Below are positions 1 to 9,239 of a stretch of DNA of 64,000 nt, piece by piece. The position numbers and the translations under genes are program-made. The stretch comes from Poa pratensis. Its lineage: Eukaryota; Streptophyta; Magnoliopsida; Poales; Poaceae. Position 1 is the stretch's first letter. Every line of letters begins with the position of its first letter. The DNA lies in the NCBI GenBank assembly GCA_947311845.1, contig CAMZMU010000081.1:2630524-2694523 (forward strand). Direction: 5' to 3'. Below the pieces are notes generated by a model, which worked only from the letters and a program-made list of their open reading frames with translations, ran no database searches and was not told the origin of the DNA.

Positions 1-75
1 GAAGCGTTTGAGATTTGCGAACGTCTCTCCCAAGTCATCGAGTAGTGTGTTTTCCTCCCTTGTGGTGATGACGAT
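1..75 (-). pseudogene. Ty3/Gypsy reverse transcriptase, distal fragment
   Basis: Read on the minus strand, these 75 bases give an open stretch beginning IVITTREENTLLDDL and running on as a Gypsy RT does just after its YxDD box. It continues the RT found at 3892-4370. The two halves are separated by the LTR element at 76-3891, and about 20 codons, including the YxDD catalytic box, are absent at the junction. The rest of pol (RNase H, integrase) and the 3' LTR of this element must lie before the window start. Confidence 0.75.
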
Positions 76-499
76 TGACGAGGAGTGGACTCGGCAAATC
101 CCTGGGTTGAGTACCCCGGGTTGATTGAAGGGGAGAGAGAGTGCGCGCTGGTAGTTCCGTCGGCTGACAAGCGAGGATTTACCCAGGTTCGGCCCCTCAT
201 GGTGAGGTAAAGACCTACATCCTGCTTGTCTGATCTGTATAGATGTATGTTGATGTTACATGGTGGCCGCAAGGGCGAGGTGAGACGTGGTCTCGTAGGG
301 CTATGCCTATCCGTGTGTCCCGTGGGGATCTGTCTAATGGGGTGCCCCTGCCTGGCTTTATAAAGGGAGCCAGGTAGGGTTTACATGAGGTTCTTGTCTT
401 GTACTTCAAGTTGTAGTTTGTTGGGCTTCATGGGCCTCCAGGTGCTGGGCCGCATCGGGTACGCCAACGGTCGGGTGCCCGGAGGGTACGCCCACATCA
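76..499 (-). repeat. 3' LTR of the array-type element
   Basis: This copy has TG...CA termini. It matches 3469-3891 apart from a few substitutions near the TGACGAGG end, one C indel and one G/T difference in the TATAAAG region. The minus strand carries CTTTATAAAGCC at about 356-367, a plausible TATA box in the U3/R part. The five flanking bases at the low end (71-75, ACGAT) do not match those beyond the other LTR (3892-3896, TGCGT), so no target duplication is visible. Confidence 0.8.
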
Positions 500-516
500 G
501 GAGCCCCCGAGTGTCT
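500..516 (-). other. Polypurine tract-like site next to the 3' LTR
   Basis: On the minus strand the bases just before the 3' LTR read ACACTCGGGGGCTCC, a G-rich tract at the position expected for plus-strand priming. The core ACACTCGGGGGCT recurs in two internal tandem arrays of the same element. Confidence 0.5.
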
Positions 517-871
517 GGTCGATACGAAGAATCGGGCAGGGACTCAAAGCAGCATGTCGTGTAGGCGTAGTCGATGCGTCAGGTAAGTACTCTTTCCTCA
601 TGGGCACGCCGTCTTGTTCCTGAAAAGGATAGTTAAAGAAATTCGACTCCGGCCGTTGAGGGCTTACAGAGGATGCTTTAGTCGGTAATGTTTCGACTGA
701 GTCTATCGGGAGCGCGAACAGTGCTCCCGATGGGAGTAGCCCCGAGATTAAGCTGAATTGCTTGTAATTGAGTTTAATCTAAAAAATCTCTCTCTCAGTC
801 GAAAAGAAATTCTTGAACCCCTCCCGATGGGAGTAATTTTAGGAAATCACTGATAAATCAGAGTCCTTTTT

Positions 872-1090
872 CAGCCTGTTTGGCTTACTACGTGTTTGCA
901 CTTTTCGAGTGCTTGCTCAGCCTGAGGGCTTACTCGTGTGACTCGAATGGGTTCGAGTGTTTGCTCAGCCTGACGGCTTACTTCTCGAACTCGAATGATA
1001 TTCGAGCGTTTGCTCATTCAGCCTGACGGCCTACTTGATGGACTCGACAAACATATCGAGTATTTGCTCAGCCGAACGGCCTACTGCGTT
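872..1090. repeat. Degenerate ~50-bp tandem repeat, 5 copies
   Basis: Units begin near CAGCCTGACGGCTTAC at about 872, 918, 966, 1019 and 1069, giving spacings of 46-53 bp. Each carries a short CTCGA-rich inverted motif. The array lies inside the non-autonomous LTR element. I see no coding sense in it. Confidence 0.7.
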
Positions 1091-1091
1091 G

Positions 1092-1361
1092 TTGGACCTG
1101 TATGGCGCAGCCCCCGAGTGTTCGAGTGTGGCCTAGGTTTTCTTGTTGGACCTGTATGGCGCAGCCCCCGAGTGTTCGAGTGCGGCCTAGGTTTTCTTGT
1201 TGGACCTGTATGGCGCAGCCCCGGAGTGGTCGAGTGCGGCCTAGGTTTTCTTGTTAGACCTGTGTGGCGCAGCCCCCGAGTGTTCGAGTGCGGCCTAGGT
1301 TTTCTTGTTGGACCTGTATGGCGCAGCCCCCGAGTGCGTCGGGTGGCGACCTAGGTTTTCG
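1092..1361. repeat. 54-bp tandem repeat, 5 copies, each with a PPT-like motif
   Basis: Units starting TTGGACCTGTATGGCGCAG lie at 1092, 1146, 1200, 1254 and 1308, an exact 54-bp period. Each contains AGCCCCCGAGTGT or a close variant, which on the minus strand is the ACACTCGGGGGCT seen in the element's own polypurine tract. Because 54 is 18 codons, a plus-strand reading frame stays open through the array, but this follows from the period and is not evidence of a protein. Confidence 0.85.
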
Positions 1362-1440
1362 AGTTTGTTTATGGCCTGTGCGGCGCAACACCCGGGAGAG
1401 CATCAGGTGTGGCCAAGGCGAATTTGTTTGTGCGCGGCGG

Positions 1441-1810
1441 ACCGGAGTCGACGCGGCGGAGTAGTGCCGTAGAGGCAGTCGACGTGGCGGACCGGAGTCG
1501 ACGCGGTGGAGTAGTGCCGTAGAGGCAGTCGACGCGGCGGACTGGAGTCGACGCGGCGAAGTAGTGCCGTAGAGGCAGTCGACGCGGCGGACCGGAGTCG
1601 ACGCGGCGGAGTAGTGCCGTAGAGGCAGTCGACGCGGCGGACCGGAGTCGACGCGGCGGAGTTGTGCCGTAGAGGCAGTCGACGCGGCGGACCGTAGTCG
1701 ACTCGGCGGAGTGGTGCCGTAGAGGCAGGCGACGCGGTGGACCGGAGTCGACGCGGCGGAGTTGTGCCGTAGAGGCAGTCGACGCGGCGGATCGGAGTCG
1801 ACGCAGCGGA
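1441..1810. repeat. 50-bp tandem repeat, about 7.5 copies
   Basis: Units starting ACCGGAGTCGACGCGGCGGA recur at 1441, 1491, 1541, 1591, 1641, 1691, 1741 and 1791, an exact 50-bp period with a few substitutions per unit. The array is GC-rich and contains repeated GTCGAC. There are no unique spacers, so it is not CRISPR-like. Long open frames on both strands arise from the absence of stop codons in the unit. Confidence 0.9.
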
Positions 1811-2062
1811 CAAAGTGGTTGTAGAAGTTGTCGAATCATGGATGCGATCTTGGCGAGTCGTGGATGTCGTAGTGGACGGAGTCGACGCCGTGAAGTGCGA
1901 CGGAGGGAGTCGAAGCGGCGGGCCGGAGTCGACGCGACGCGGGCAACACTCAGCCCCTGAGTCCCTTATTAGGCCGGCGAAGGGGAGTCGACGGTGCCGA
2001 GTCGATGAAGGCACTCGAGTCGCGTGTCGAGTGCAGCGATGAACTTGTCGTTGACGAAGCGC

Positions 2063-2400
2063 CAGCCCCCGAGTGTCGGAGGCGGAGTCGATGAAGGCGA
2101 AGCGGGTAGCCCCCGAGTGTCGGAAGCGGAGCCGATGAAGGTGAGGCCGCAGCCCCGAGTGTCGGAGGCGGAGCCGATGAAGGTGAGGCCGCCAGCCCCC
2201 GAGTGTCAGAGGAGGAGTCGACAAGGAGCCGACGAAGGCGAGGCCGCCAACCCCCGAGTGTCGGAGGAGGAGTCGACAAGGAGCCGATGAAGGCGAGGCC
2301 GCAGCCCCCGAGCGTCGGAGGTGGAGCCGACGAAGGCACCCGAATCGCCTGTCGGGTGCAGCGATGAACTTGTTGTTGTTGATAAAGCGCCAGCCCCGAG
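2063..2400. repeat. 43-56-bp tandem repeat, about 7 copies, with PPT-like motif
   Basis: Units beginning CAGCCCCCGAGTGTCGGAGG lie at about 2063, 2107, 2150, 2193, 2249, 2302 and 2391. Spacing is 43-44 bp at first, then 53-56 bp where a GTCGACAAGGAGCC segment is added. As in the 54-bp array, each unit carries the ACACTCGGGGGCT motif or a near variant on the minus strand. The flanks up to 2800 hold further irregular GTCGAG-rich sequence. Confidence 0.75.
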
Positions 2401-3450
2401 GGTATGCGGTGCCCTTCCAGGGAGCGGGCTGTCTGCAGCAATGCCGCTATGGCTGCTCGCTGTCGTTGTGGTCGATGAAGTCGAGTCGCGAGCGTTGAGC
2501 CCGACGAGTCGTCGTAGAGGCTGTCGAGCCGTGAACGTTGAGGCTGTCGAGCCATGGACGTTGTCACGGTCGAGCCGTGAATGGCGCGACTGTCAAGTCG
2601 CCGAAGATGTTTGCAGTAGGTCGATGACGATCGCGATGTCGCCGAGCGCAACAGGATTGGAGTCGAGGGAGTCGACGTCGCGAGTGGGCCGCAGCGGGCG
2701 TACCACGGCGGGGTTGAAGTTGACCATGGCGAGTCGAAATTTGCCCGCACCCGAATTGTCGATGTCGCCGAGTACAAGTCAAAACGCCCAGCTAGATGCG
2801 ATGTAGCAGTCCCACACATGTGATTAGCGATCCGGCTGGAAAATACATGCATGTACGCACGTGATTAGCTTGATGGATCTCCTTTTCTCTTCTTTCTTCT
2901 ATTTCTTTTGGTGCAGCGGCTGCAGCAAGGGGCCCATGTACGTGCAATACAATTATCGATCAGCTTGACTCCACGACGCAGCAGCTTGCTTTGCTCGGGA
3001 CTTGCTCCATTGAAAGTGGCAGATGGATTACGCCGGCTGTCAGGCTGATTTGCTGCCGCCTAAAATCGAGTCAGGCTGTGGCCGTAGCGAGTCGACCACG
3101 GTTTGGATCAGAGCGCCGCCGAGCCAACTTGTCCTGTAGATCCGATCCGCAGCGCACACAGGCGATGACGCGTGTGCCGTCGGAACAAAAGAACCCACGC
3201 ATCTGAGTCGTAGCGTGACGATGAGATCGCTGCTTTGCTGATGAAGATTTCAAGGCATCTGAGTTGTGGACTGCTGAGATTGGATCGGGTGAGCCGACCC
3301 ATGGGACGCCGCCGCAGATTGGATTCCACCAGCATCCGCACGGATCGCCGCCCCCGCCAGATTAGATCACACGAGCATACGCACAGAACATCGCCGCTGT
3401 TATCGATGAAGATTGGAGCCACCGAAACCGTGAATCCAGCGCGCGTTCTT

Positions 3451-3468
3451 CCCACAGACGGCGCCAAT
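3451..3468 (-). other. Primer binding site-like sequence of the array-type element
   Basis: Immediately inside the 5' LTR the minus strand reads ATTGGCGCCGTCTGTGGG. TGGCGCC is the start of primer sites that plant Gypsy elements use with tRNA-Asp-like primers. The same sequence occurs at the same place in the host Gypsy element (7971-7988). Confidence 0.6.
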
Positions 3469-3891
3469 TGACGAGGTGTGATCTCGGCAAATCCCTGGGT
3501 TGAGTACCCCGGGTTGATTGAAGGGGAGAGAGAGTGCGCGCTGGTAGTTCCGTCGGCTGACAAGCGAGGATTTACCCAGGTTCGGCCCTCATGGTGAGGT
3601 AAAGACCTACATCCTGCTTGTCTGATCTGTATAGATGTATGTTGATGTTACATGGTGGCCGCAAGGGCGAGGTGAGACGTGGTCTCGTAGGGCTATGCCT
3701 ATCCGTGTGTCCCGTGGGGATCTGTCTAATGGGGTGCCCCTGCCTGGCTTTATAAAGTGAGCCAGGTAGGGTTTACATGAGGTTCTTGTCTTGTACTTCA
3801 AGTTGTAGTTTGTTGGGCTTCATGGGCCTCCAGGTGCTGGGCCGCATCGGGTACGCCAACGGTCGGGTGCCCGGAGGGTACGCCCACATCA
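3469..3891 (-). repeat. 5' LTR of the array-type element
   Basis: This is the partner of 76-499 in direct orientation, with plus-strand ends TGACGAGG and CATCA. It joins the interrupted RT frame of the host Gypsy element at 3891/3892. Confidence 0.8.
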
Positions 3892-4370
3892 TGCGTTGGT
3901 AGGTTGCACATGCGTTCTTGAGCCCGAAAGGCATTGTTGTGTAACAGTAGACCCCGAGTGGGGTTATGAACGCCGTTTTTTCTTCATCCTCTTCCTTCAT
4001 CCTTATCTGGTGGTAACCTGAGTAAGCATCCAAGAAGGACAAGCGAGCGCACCCGGCGGTGGAGTCGACGATCTGGTCGATTCGAGGTAGTGGAAAGTGA
4101 TCCTTTGGATAACATTTATTGAGTGCTGTAAAATCTACACACATCCGAAGGATATCTGTGTGCTTCTTCTCTACGAGTACGGGGTTGGCCACCCATTGTG
4201 ATTTCTTGATCTCTCTGATGAAACCTGCTGCGAGTAGCCTGTCGACTTCGGCTTCGACTGCGGTTCTTTTTGGGCCGGATATGCGGCGCATTGTTTGCTT
4301 GACTGGTTTAGCATCTGGAAATAATTGGAGAGAGTGCTCGGCGAATTCCCTGGGAATACCTGGCATGTCG
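3892..4370 (-). pseudogene. Ty3/Gypsy reverse transcriptase, proximal fragment
   Basis: The minus-strand translation contains the standard Gypsy RT start: SGPKRTAVEAEVDRLLAAG, a WVANPVLVEKK strand, MCVDFTALNKCYPKDHFPLPRID, FLDAYSGYHQI and TTMPFGLKNA. It is cut at TYQRM by the LTR at 3891; the RT resumes at 1-75 after loss of the YxDD region. An overlapping frame at 4171-4734 covers the linker upstream, so at least one frameshift separates it from the protease. The element is inactive. Confidence 0.9.
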
Positions 4371-4869
4371 GCTGGACACCATGCAAATATATCCCAGTTC
4401 TCACGGAGGAATTCGACGAGCGCGCTTTCCTATGCGATAGGCAGACTCGACGAGACATTGACTGTCTTGGTCGGGTCAGTCGGGTGCACCTGATGCGATC
4501 TTGTGTCATTGGTGGCATTGAATGCTCTGTCGACTGCCACCTTTTTGTTCTGGCATAAGTGTTCGATCGTTGGAGACCGCTAGATCGGGAGTGTTGCTTC
4601 CATGCCGAACATCTCAGAGATTTTGCTAAACTCTCGGTCGCAAGAGTCAGACTTTTGGAAGTTCCCTTGACTGTGATTACTCCTTTTGGTCCAGGCATCT
4701 TTAACTGGAGGTATGCATAGTGTGGCACCGCCATGAATCGAGCGAACGTCGGGCGTCCAAGTATAGCATGGTATTGTGACTTCCAGTCGACAACTTCGAA
4801 CTCAATCGATTTGTCCTGAAGTGGTTCTTGTCCCGAACGTTACGTCGAGTTGTATGGTGCCTTCTGGGC

Positions 4870-5260
4870 TTATTGCTTTGCCTGGACGATACCGTGAAAG
4901 GTATTTGAAGACCTTGGCAGGTTTTCGACTGACCTGTTCATTTTGCGGAGCGTATCTGCGAAGATGATGTTTATGCCGCTGCCACCATCCATGAATACCT
5001 TGGACATGGCGTAGCCTCCAATTTGCGCGTCGAGTACCAGAGCAGAGTGCCCTGGACGAACAACCGATGGAGGGTGGTCCTCTCTGCTGAAGCTTATTGC
5101 GGTTTCAGAACCCTTCAAGAATTCAGTTACAGCGGGAGGTGACATGACCGCCATGTTTACTTGTCGAGTGCGAAGTTTTTGCTCCCTGTTGGAAGGGCGA
5201 CCTTTCTGTATCATGTACATCTGCCCTTGGGGCGGAGGGTACTGTGGTTCGTCCACCCGA
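4870..5260 (-). pseudogene. Ty3/Gypsy aspartic protease region
   Basis: The minus-strand frame includes HSALVLDAQIGGYAMSKVF followed by MDGGSGINIIF, matching the flap and active-site area of plant Gypsy proteases (D-G-G-S in place of the usual D-[ST]-G). It lies between gag and RT in the expected order. Frame breaks on both sides make it part of a decayed polyprotein. Confidence 0.7.
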
Positions 5261-6250
5261 GGTACGGCTGTATGGCACCCGCGAGATTTCCGCCTGCGGC
5301 AGGCTGTGGTGGTGGAGGTGGTGCCATCAGAACAGGCACATTGTTTGGCTGAGGCACGGGTGCAGGTGCTTGTGTGGCTGCTGCCTTTCTGAGATTTACG
5401 TAATCAGTCGCCATTTGGTCGAACTCCCTGCAGTTTCTCATCGAGTGATTGGAGCGCAGTTTTCCGTCGTCCCCCTTGTACAGGTGGAATCTGCAATCAG
5501 CATCCATCTTTTCTTCGAATGATCGCTCGGATTGTGCTCCGGATCGTGACTTGCGCCAGTCCTTCCTCTTGTAGCTATCACTGCGTTGGCCGCGGTCTCG
5601 ACTGTCCCGGCGATCATCTCGACTGTCCCGTCGATCATCTCGACTGTCCCGTCGATCTTCTGACTGCGGTCGCTTCTGTCTTGTCGTTGCGGGGTGTGGA
5701 GAACCCAGCCGCCATGAATTCGGGTCTGTCATCGTCGTAGTGACGTTTTGAACGCTTGCGCCTTCGGTCGTCTCTGTACGAGTCTCTGCGGCTTCGACTG
5801 CCGCTTTCATGATTGTCACGGGGTGAGGACCCGCGTGTGGTGCGCGCCATGTCTTCTCCGTCTGCCCACTCAGTCGCGGTCATCAAGAGGTTAGCCACAG
5901 AGGTTGGCTTTTTGCGACCAAGTGCTTCTTTGAGGTCCCGCCTGGCGAGTCCCATTATGAAAACGTCCATGGCCATATCTTCTGAAATTACTCCGACTGA
6001 GTTGCGTATCTCAGTCCATCGTCTGATGTATGACCTCAACGTTTCGTCTGAACGTTGAACGCAGGCTCGCAGCTCCTCGAACGTTTTTGGGCGCTCACAT
6101 AGAGGCTCGAAGTTTTTGATGAAATCAGTGCGGAAGTGATCCCACGAGTCGTATGTTGATGGAGGTAGGGCTTTGAGCCAGTCGCGGGCTGTGCCTTCGA
6201 GCATGAGTCGTATGTATTGCATGGCTGTGGTGTTTGTGCCTCGCTGGCAT
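5211..6250 (-). pseudogene. Ty3/Gypsy gag (retrotransposon gag domain and basic tail)
   Basis: The minus-strand frame at 5635-6222 holds the Retrotrans_gag core, with LEGTARDWLKALPP, WDHFRTDFIKNF, LRSYIRRWTEIRNS and FIMGLARRDLKEALG. It is followed by an arginine/aspartate-rich tail. A second frame (5211-5819) continues with several RDSRDDRRDSRDD repeats and the segment FHLYKGDDGKLRSNHSMRNC, typical of the spacer before protease in grass Gypsy elements. The move between frames near 5640-5800 marks a frameshift. Confidence 0.85.
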
Positions 6251-6524
6251 GCGACAGCCAGCCTGTAGTCTTCCAGCCACCCGAAGGTTCCTGTCGACCC
6301 GTGTACTTGGGCTGTTCAGATGTAAGTTTGAACCCTTTGGGCATCCGTGTCTCGCGGACGCGTCGAGTGAAGCACAAGCTCCATGTGGCTCAGGCTCTCG
6401 ATCAGAGTATGAGTCGCTACTGTAAGATCTGCGTGATCTGCTCCTGGACCTGCGCCTACGCGAGCCGCTTCTTTCCTTCGAGTGGTGGCGGCGACCACTG
6501 TGATTGTGCTCTTCACGACGCGTG

Positions 6525-7526
6525 TCAACCAGGGCACGGTCTCGACTCCCCTGGAGTTTTTGGAATTTGGCGTATGGCCTTCGCTGCTAAGGCGAGTGAT
6601 TTGATCTGTTGGCGATGTAGTTTTGCATTGGGGTCATCAGCTGGAGGCTTGATTGCCTCTAGGTATGCTGCAGCGGTAAAGAGAGCACCCGCAGCTGTTT
6701 TGGGTACTGGCACTCCCTCCTCGTCGTATGTCATGAAAGAGTTGCCTAAGTTGCGGGTGAGTGCCGCCTCTCTCCGGTGAGAGGTGTGACAGCCTTGATC
6801 TGGTCTTGTGTCTGCTCGCCCAGTGGAGCTCAGGGAGAGTTGTCTTCTTCGCGCACTCGACAAGCTAGCTTGCTTTTTGCGTTCTTCGAGTGTTGCTCTG
6901 ACCTGCCGTAGTCGAAGTGATTCCTGCCAGTTGAAGTACTGGAAGGTCAGCATCTCCTCCTGTGTTGCGTCTGCTGGCATCATTGTGCACTCCTTGATGA
7001 CTTTATCTGCTTTTGCTGCCATCTCAGCAGTGATTGTGAGTTGTGACTCCGTCCGGTATAGTAACTGTGCACGGGAATTCTGTAGGCCTGCGGCTGGCCG
7101 CAACATCTGATGATTCTGCGGTGATGGCGACGTAGACCTGCTGGGGTATCACCCGAGAGTATGTATATGTGTTTTCGAGCCCCGTCATGGACTCGACGTC
7201 GTCATCGAGACTCATGTCGGAGTCGATATGCCCATCGAGTGGTTCGTCTGGATGGATCTCGTTGTCGATGCCTTCATCGCCTATGCTCATCTCGGCGTCG
7301 ACGTTGTTATGATCTCGAAGTCGAGGTTGTTGTTGTTGGTGTAGATCTCGGAGTCGACGTGGTTGCCGATATGAGTTTCAGGTTCGTCGAAGTCGCTGAG
7401 GGAGATTCCGCAGTCGAAACTATCCTCGAGTGGGAGATCGAGCTCGGGATCGTTTGTGCGGTATGCTGATTCGGCCTCCTCGCCCTGGAGTTCTTCAATG
7501 AGCTCGCGCATCTCTCGTGTGGACAT
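6525..7526 (-). pseudogene. Ty3/Gypsy gag amino-terminal region
   Basis: Three successive minus-strand frames (7287-7526, 7024-7290, 6525-7106) read as one broken polypeptide. It starts MSTREMRELIEELQGEEAES, continues through an acidic stretch, and then reaches helical sequence such as AEMAAKADKVIKECTMMPAD. This arrangement is usual for the N-terminal third of the gag-pol precursor in this lineage. The probable start is the ATG at 7526. At least two frameshifts are needed to join the pieces. Confidence 0.6.
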
Positions 7527-7970
7527 GGTTGTTGCAGACGAGCAAGCTTGGAGGATCGACGATGGTATGGACGCAGTTGAGGATCCGCAGTCGAAGGAGC
7601 CGCAACCGATGCAGCCTCGGGTGCGGAAGTCGCGAGTTGGCGTGGATCCGTCAAGTCCTGCACACCAAGCTTGTTGACGAAAAAATTAAACGAACCAACG
7701 GTTAAACCCAAACCTGACTCGAGATCGGAGAAAGCCTCCTGGAATTCTGGCGAGTGTGGCTCGAAATCCATCAGAGGATCCGATGCGCTTTTTGCGGGTG
7801 AAGCTGGCGTGTTGCCGTTTGTCGAGTGAGTCGGCGAGTTGCCGTGTGCCGCCTGAGTCGGCGAGTTCTGGTTTGTTGATGCAGCCGGCGAGTTGCCGTT
7901 TGTAGATCCGATCGGCGAGTCGCCGTTTTCCGATGGAACCGAAGAAACCGCGAGTCCAGCACTATTCTTT

Positions 7971-7988
7971 CCCACAGACGGCGCCAAT
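7971..7988 (-). other. Primer binding site-like sequence of the autonomous-type Gypsy element
   Basis: The minus strand reads ATTGGCGCCGTCTGTGGG directly inside the 5' LTR, identical to the site at 3451-3468. Confidence 0.6.
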
Positions 7989-8485
7989 TGACGAGGGGTA
8001 CACTCATCAAATCCCATGGTTAAGGACCTAGGGTTGAGATTATGGGGAGAGAACGTGGTAGTACTGGTAGTTTCGTCGGCTGACAAGCAGAGGCAAAGAT
8101 TTACCCAGGTTCAGGCCCCTCGGGTGGAGGTAAAGACCCTACTTCCTGCTTGTCTGTTATTGATCGCGTGAGATTATGAGGTTACAAGGTGGCTCCGGCG
8201 AGATGTCAATCTCGCTAGAGGTTTGGTGGTTTGAGTATGGCTTGTCCCCAGATCGGCGCCCCTCCCAGCCTTTAAATAGGCTGGGTCTCGGGAGTACGTA
8301 ACCGACCTGGTTTACATATAAGGAAAGCCCTAACCGACTATGCCTATGTCTAAATCTTGGAGGGTACTCCATCTTCTTTGGGCCTCCTATCTTGGGCTTC
8401 GAGCAGGCCCTTCGTGATTAGGCCTTAGTCATTACGTGCACCAGGTAATCTCATGTTAGGGTACCCGAGATGTATACCTATGTCA
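7989..8485 (-). repeat. 5' LTR of the degenerate Gypsy element
   Basis: It begins TGACGAGG and ends TATGTCA on the plus strand (about 497 bp). It shares long blocks with the 424-bp LTRs at 76 and 3469, for example the GTCGGCTGACAAGC and GATTTACCCAGGTTC blocks, but is clearly diverged from them. The minus strand has TATTTAAAGG, a possible TATA element, at about 8270-8280. The matching 3' LTR lies outside the window. Confidence 0.75.
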
Positions 8486-8880
8486 GATATCGTGATCCAT
8501 GGGCCATGAGTATTAATGGAAATATCCAGGAGGTACAGAGTCCGCCGGAGAAGGAGGCGAGAAGGCTGAGGTTGGCCTGCGCTATGGGGAGGTAGTTGCC
8601 GACGCGGGACGCCTCGCCCGACATGGTCGGCGCCGCCACCATCATCTCATGCGCATGCGGCAGCGACTCGAAGCTGTAGAGCTGGCGGTGGTAGCTGAAA
8701 TCCCTCGCTGGTAGCGCCCAGAACGTCGGCGCGGGGCCCCCCATTGACACGGCCGTGGAGGAGGCCTCGAGGGAGCTATCCTCGTCGCCGTCGGCGCCAC
8801 AGACCGCCTGCCGACGATGAAGGGCGCGGCGTGCGGGAGGTGCATGTGGTGGGGGGACGCGGCGTCGGGCTATGATGGAG
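8486..8880 (-). pseudogene. Possible class I TCP transcription-factor C-terminal fragment
   Basis: A minus-strand frame contains GGPAPTFWALPARDFSYHRQ, then LYSFESLPHAHEMM, GEASRVGNYLPIAQ and LSLLASFSGG. This resembles the region after the TCP domain in grass PCF-type (class I TCP) factors. The DNA-binding domain is missing: upstream the frame runs into arginine-rich sequence with no basic helix-loop-helix. Downstream it becomes unrelated sequence and ends at the Gypsy LTR. I infer a gene fragment, captured or left behind. The family call rests on remembered motifs only. Confidence 0.35.
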
Positions 8881-9020
8881 CGGAGGAGGGGCGACGGGGA
8901 GAGAGAGGAGGAGGCCCGAGGTCGGGGCGGGACGGCGGCGGGGGTGGGCTGGGCAGCGGCGGCAGCTCGGGTTGGAGGTGGCCGACTCGGGGAAAATGAG
9001 GTCGATTTTGGTTCTAGGGT

Positions 9021-9185
9021 TAGCGCGTGTGTTTTATACCGACGGGCCGATTTACAATTTTTGGAAAACTCGGGGACTTTTCTGCAAAAAAGCGTGGGGT
9101 CCGCGCGTGTGTTCTGTACCGGAGGACCGATTCACATTTTTTGGAAAACACGGGGGCTTTTTTGCAAAAAGACGTGTGGGCCGCC
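9021..9185. repeat. 80-bp tandem duplication
   Basis: The segment starting GCGCGTGTGTTTTATACCG at about 9023 recurs at about 9103 as GCGCGTGTGTTCTGTACCG, with the shared body TTTGGAAAAC-CGGGG-CTTTT-TGCAAAAA. Two diverged copies are present. Confidence 0.75.
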
Positions 9186-9239
9186 GGGTCCAGATCTGAC
9201 GGCGCGGAGAAGGTCGCGCTATGTAGATTTGCACTGTAG

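Larger units (their letters stand above)
76..3891 (-). mobile_element. Non-autonomous LTR retrotransposon built of tandem arrays
   Basis: Two near-identical repeats of about 424 bp (76-499 and 3469-3891) start TGACGAGG and end CATCA on the plus strand, so they have TG...CA LTR termini. On the minus strand the 5' LTR is the higher copy; it is followed directly by a primer-site-like ATTGGCGCCGTCTGTGGG, and the 3' LTR is preceded by a G-rich tract. The roughly 2.97-kb interior has no gag, protease, RT or integrase; it is mostly tandem arrays (872-1090, 1092-1361, 1441-1810, 2063-2400). It sits inside the Gypsy RT and resembles that element in its LTR ends and PBS-proximal leader, so it is probably a deletion-derived, trans-mobilised relative. 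The LTRs differ at only about five sites by eye, suggesting a young insertion. Confidence 0.8.

Noticed and set aside
995..1354. Plus-strand ORF of 119 codons with an 18-residue repeat
   Set aside because: It follows from a 54-bp (18-codon) tandem array lacking stop codons inside a non-coding LTR element; there is no start context or homology.
1441..1810. Regular short repeats resembling a CRISPR array
   Set aside because: The 50-bp units are head-to-tail with no unique spacers, and the genome is eukaryotic.
1369..2224. Long minus-strand ORFs (156 and 273 codons), arginine-rich
   Set aside because: They run through the 50-bp array and beyond; the GC-rich repeat lacks stops in several frames on both strands, so openness is not evidence of coding.
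7307..8086. Minus-strand ORF starting MSADETTS (259 codons)
   Set aside because: Its start lies inside the 5' LTR and it crosses the primer site; it is the leader read through and not the true gag start.
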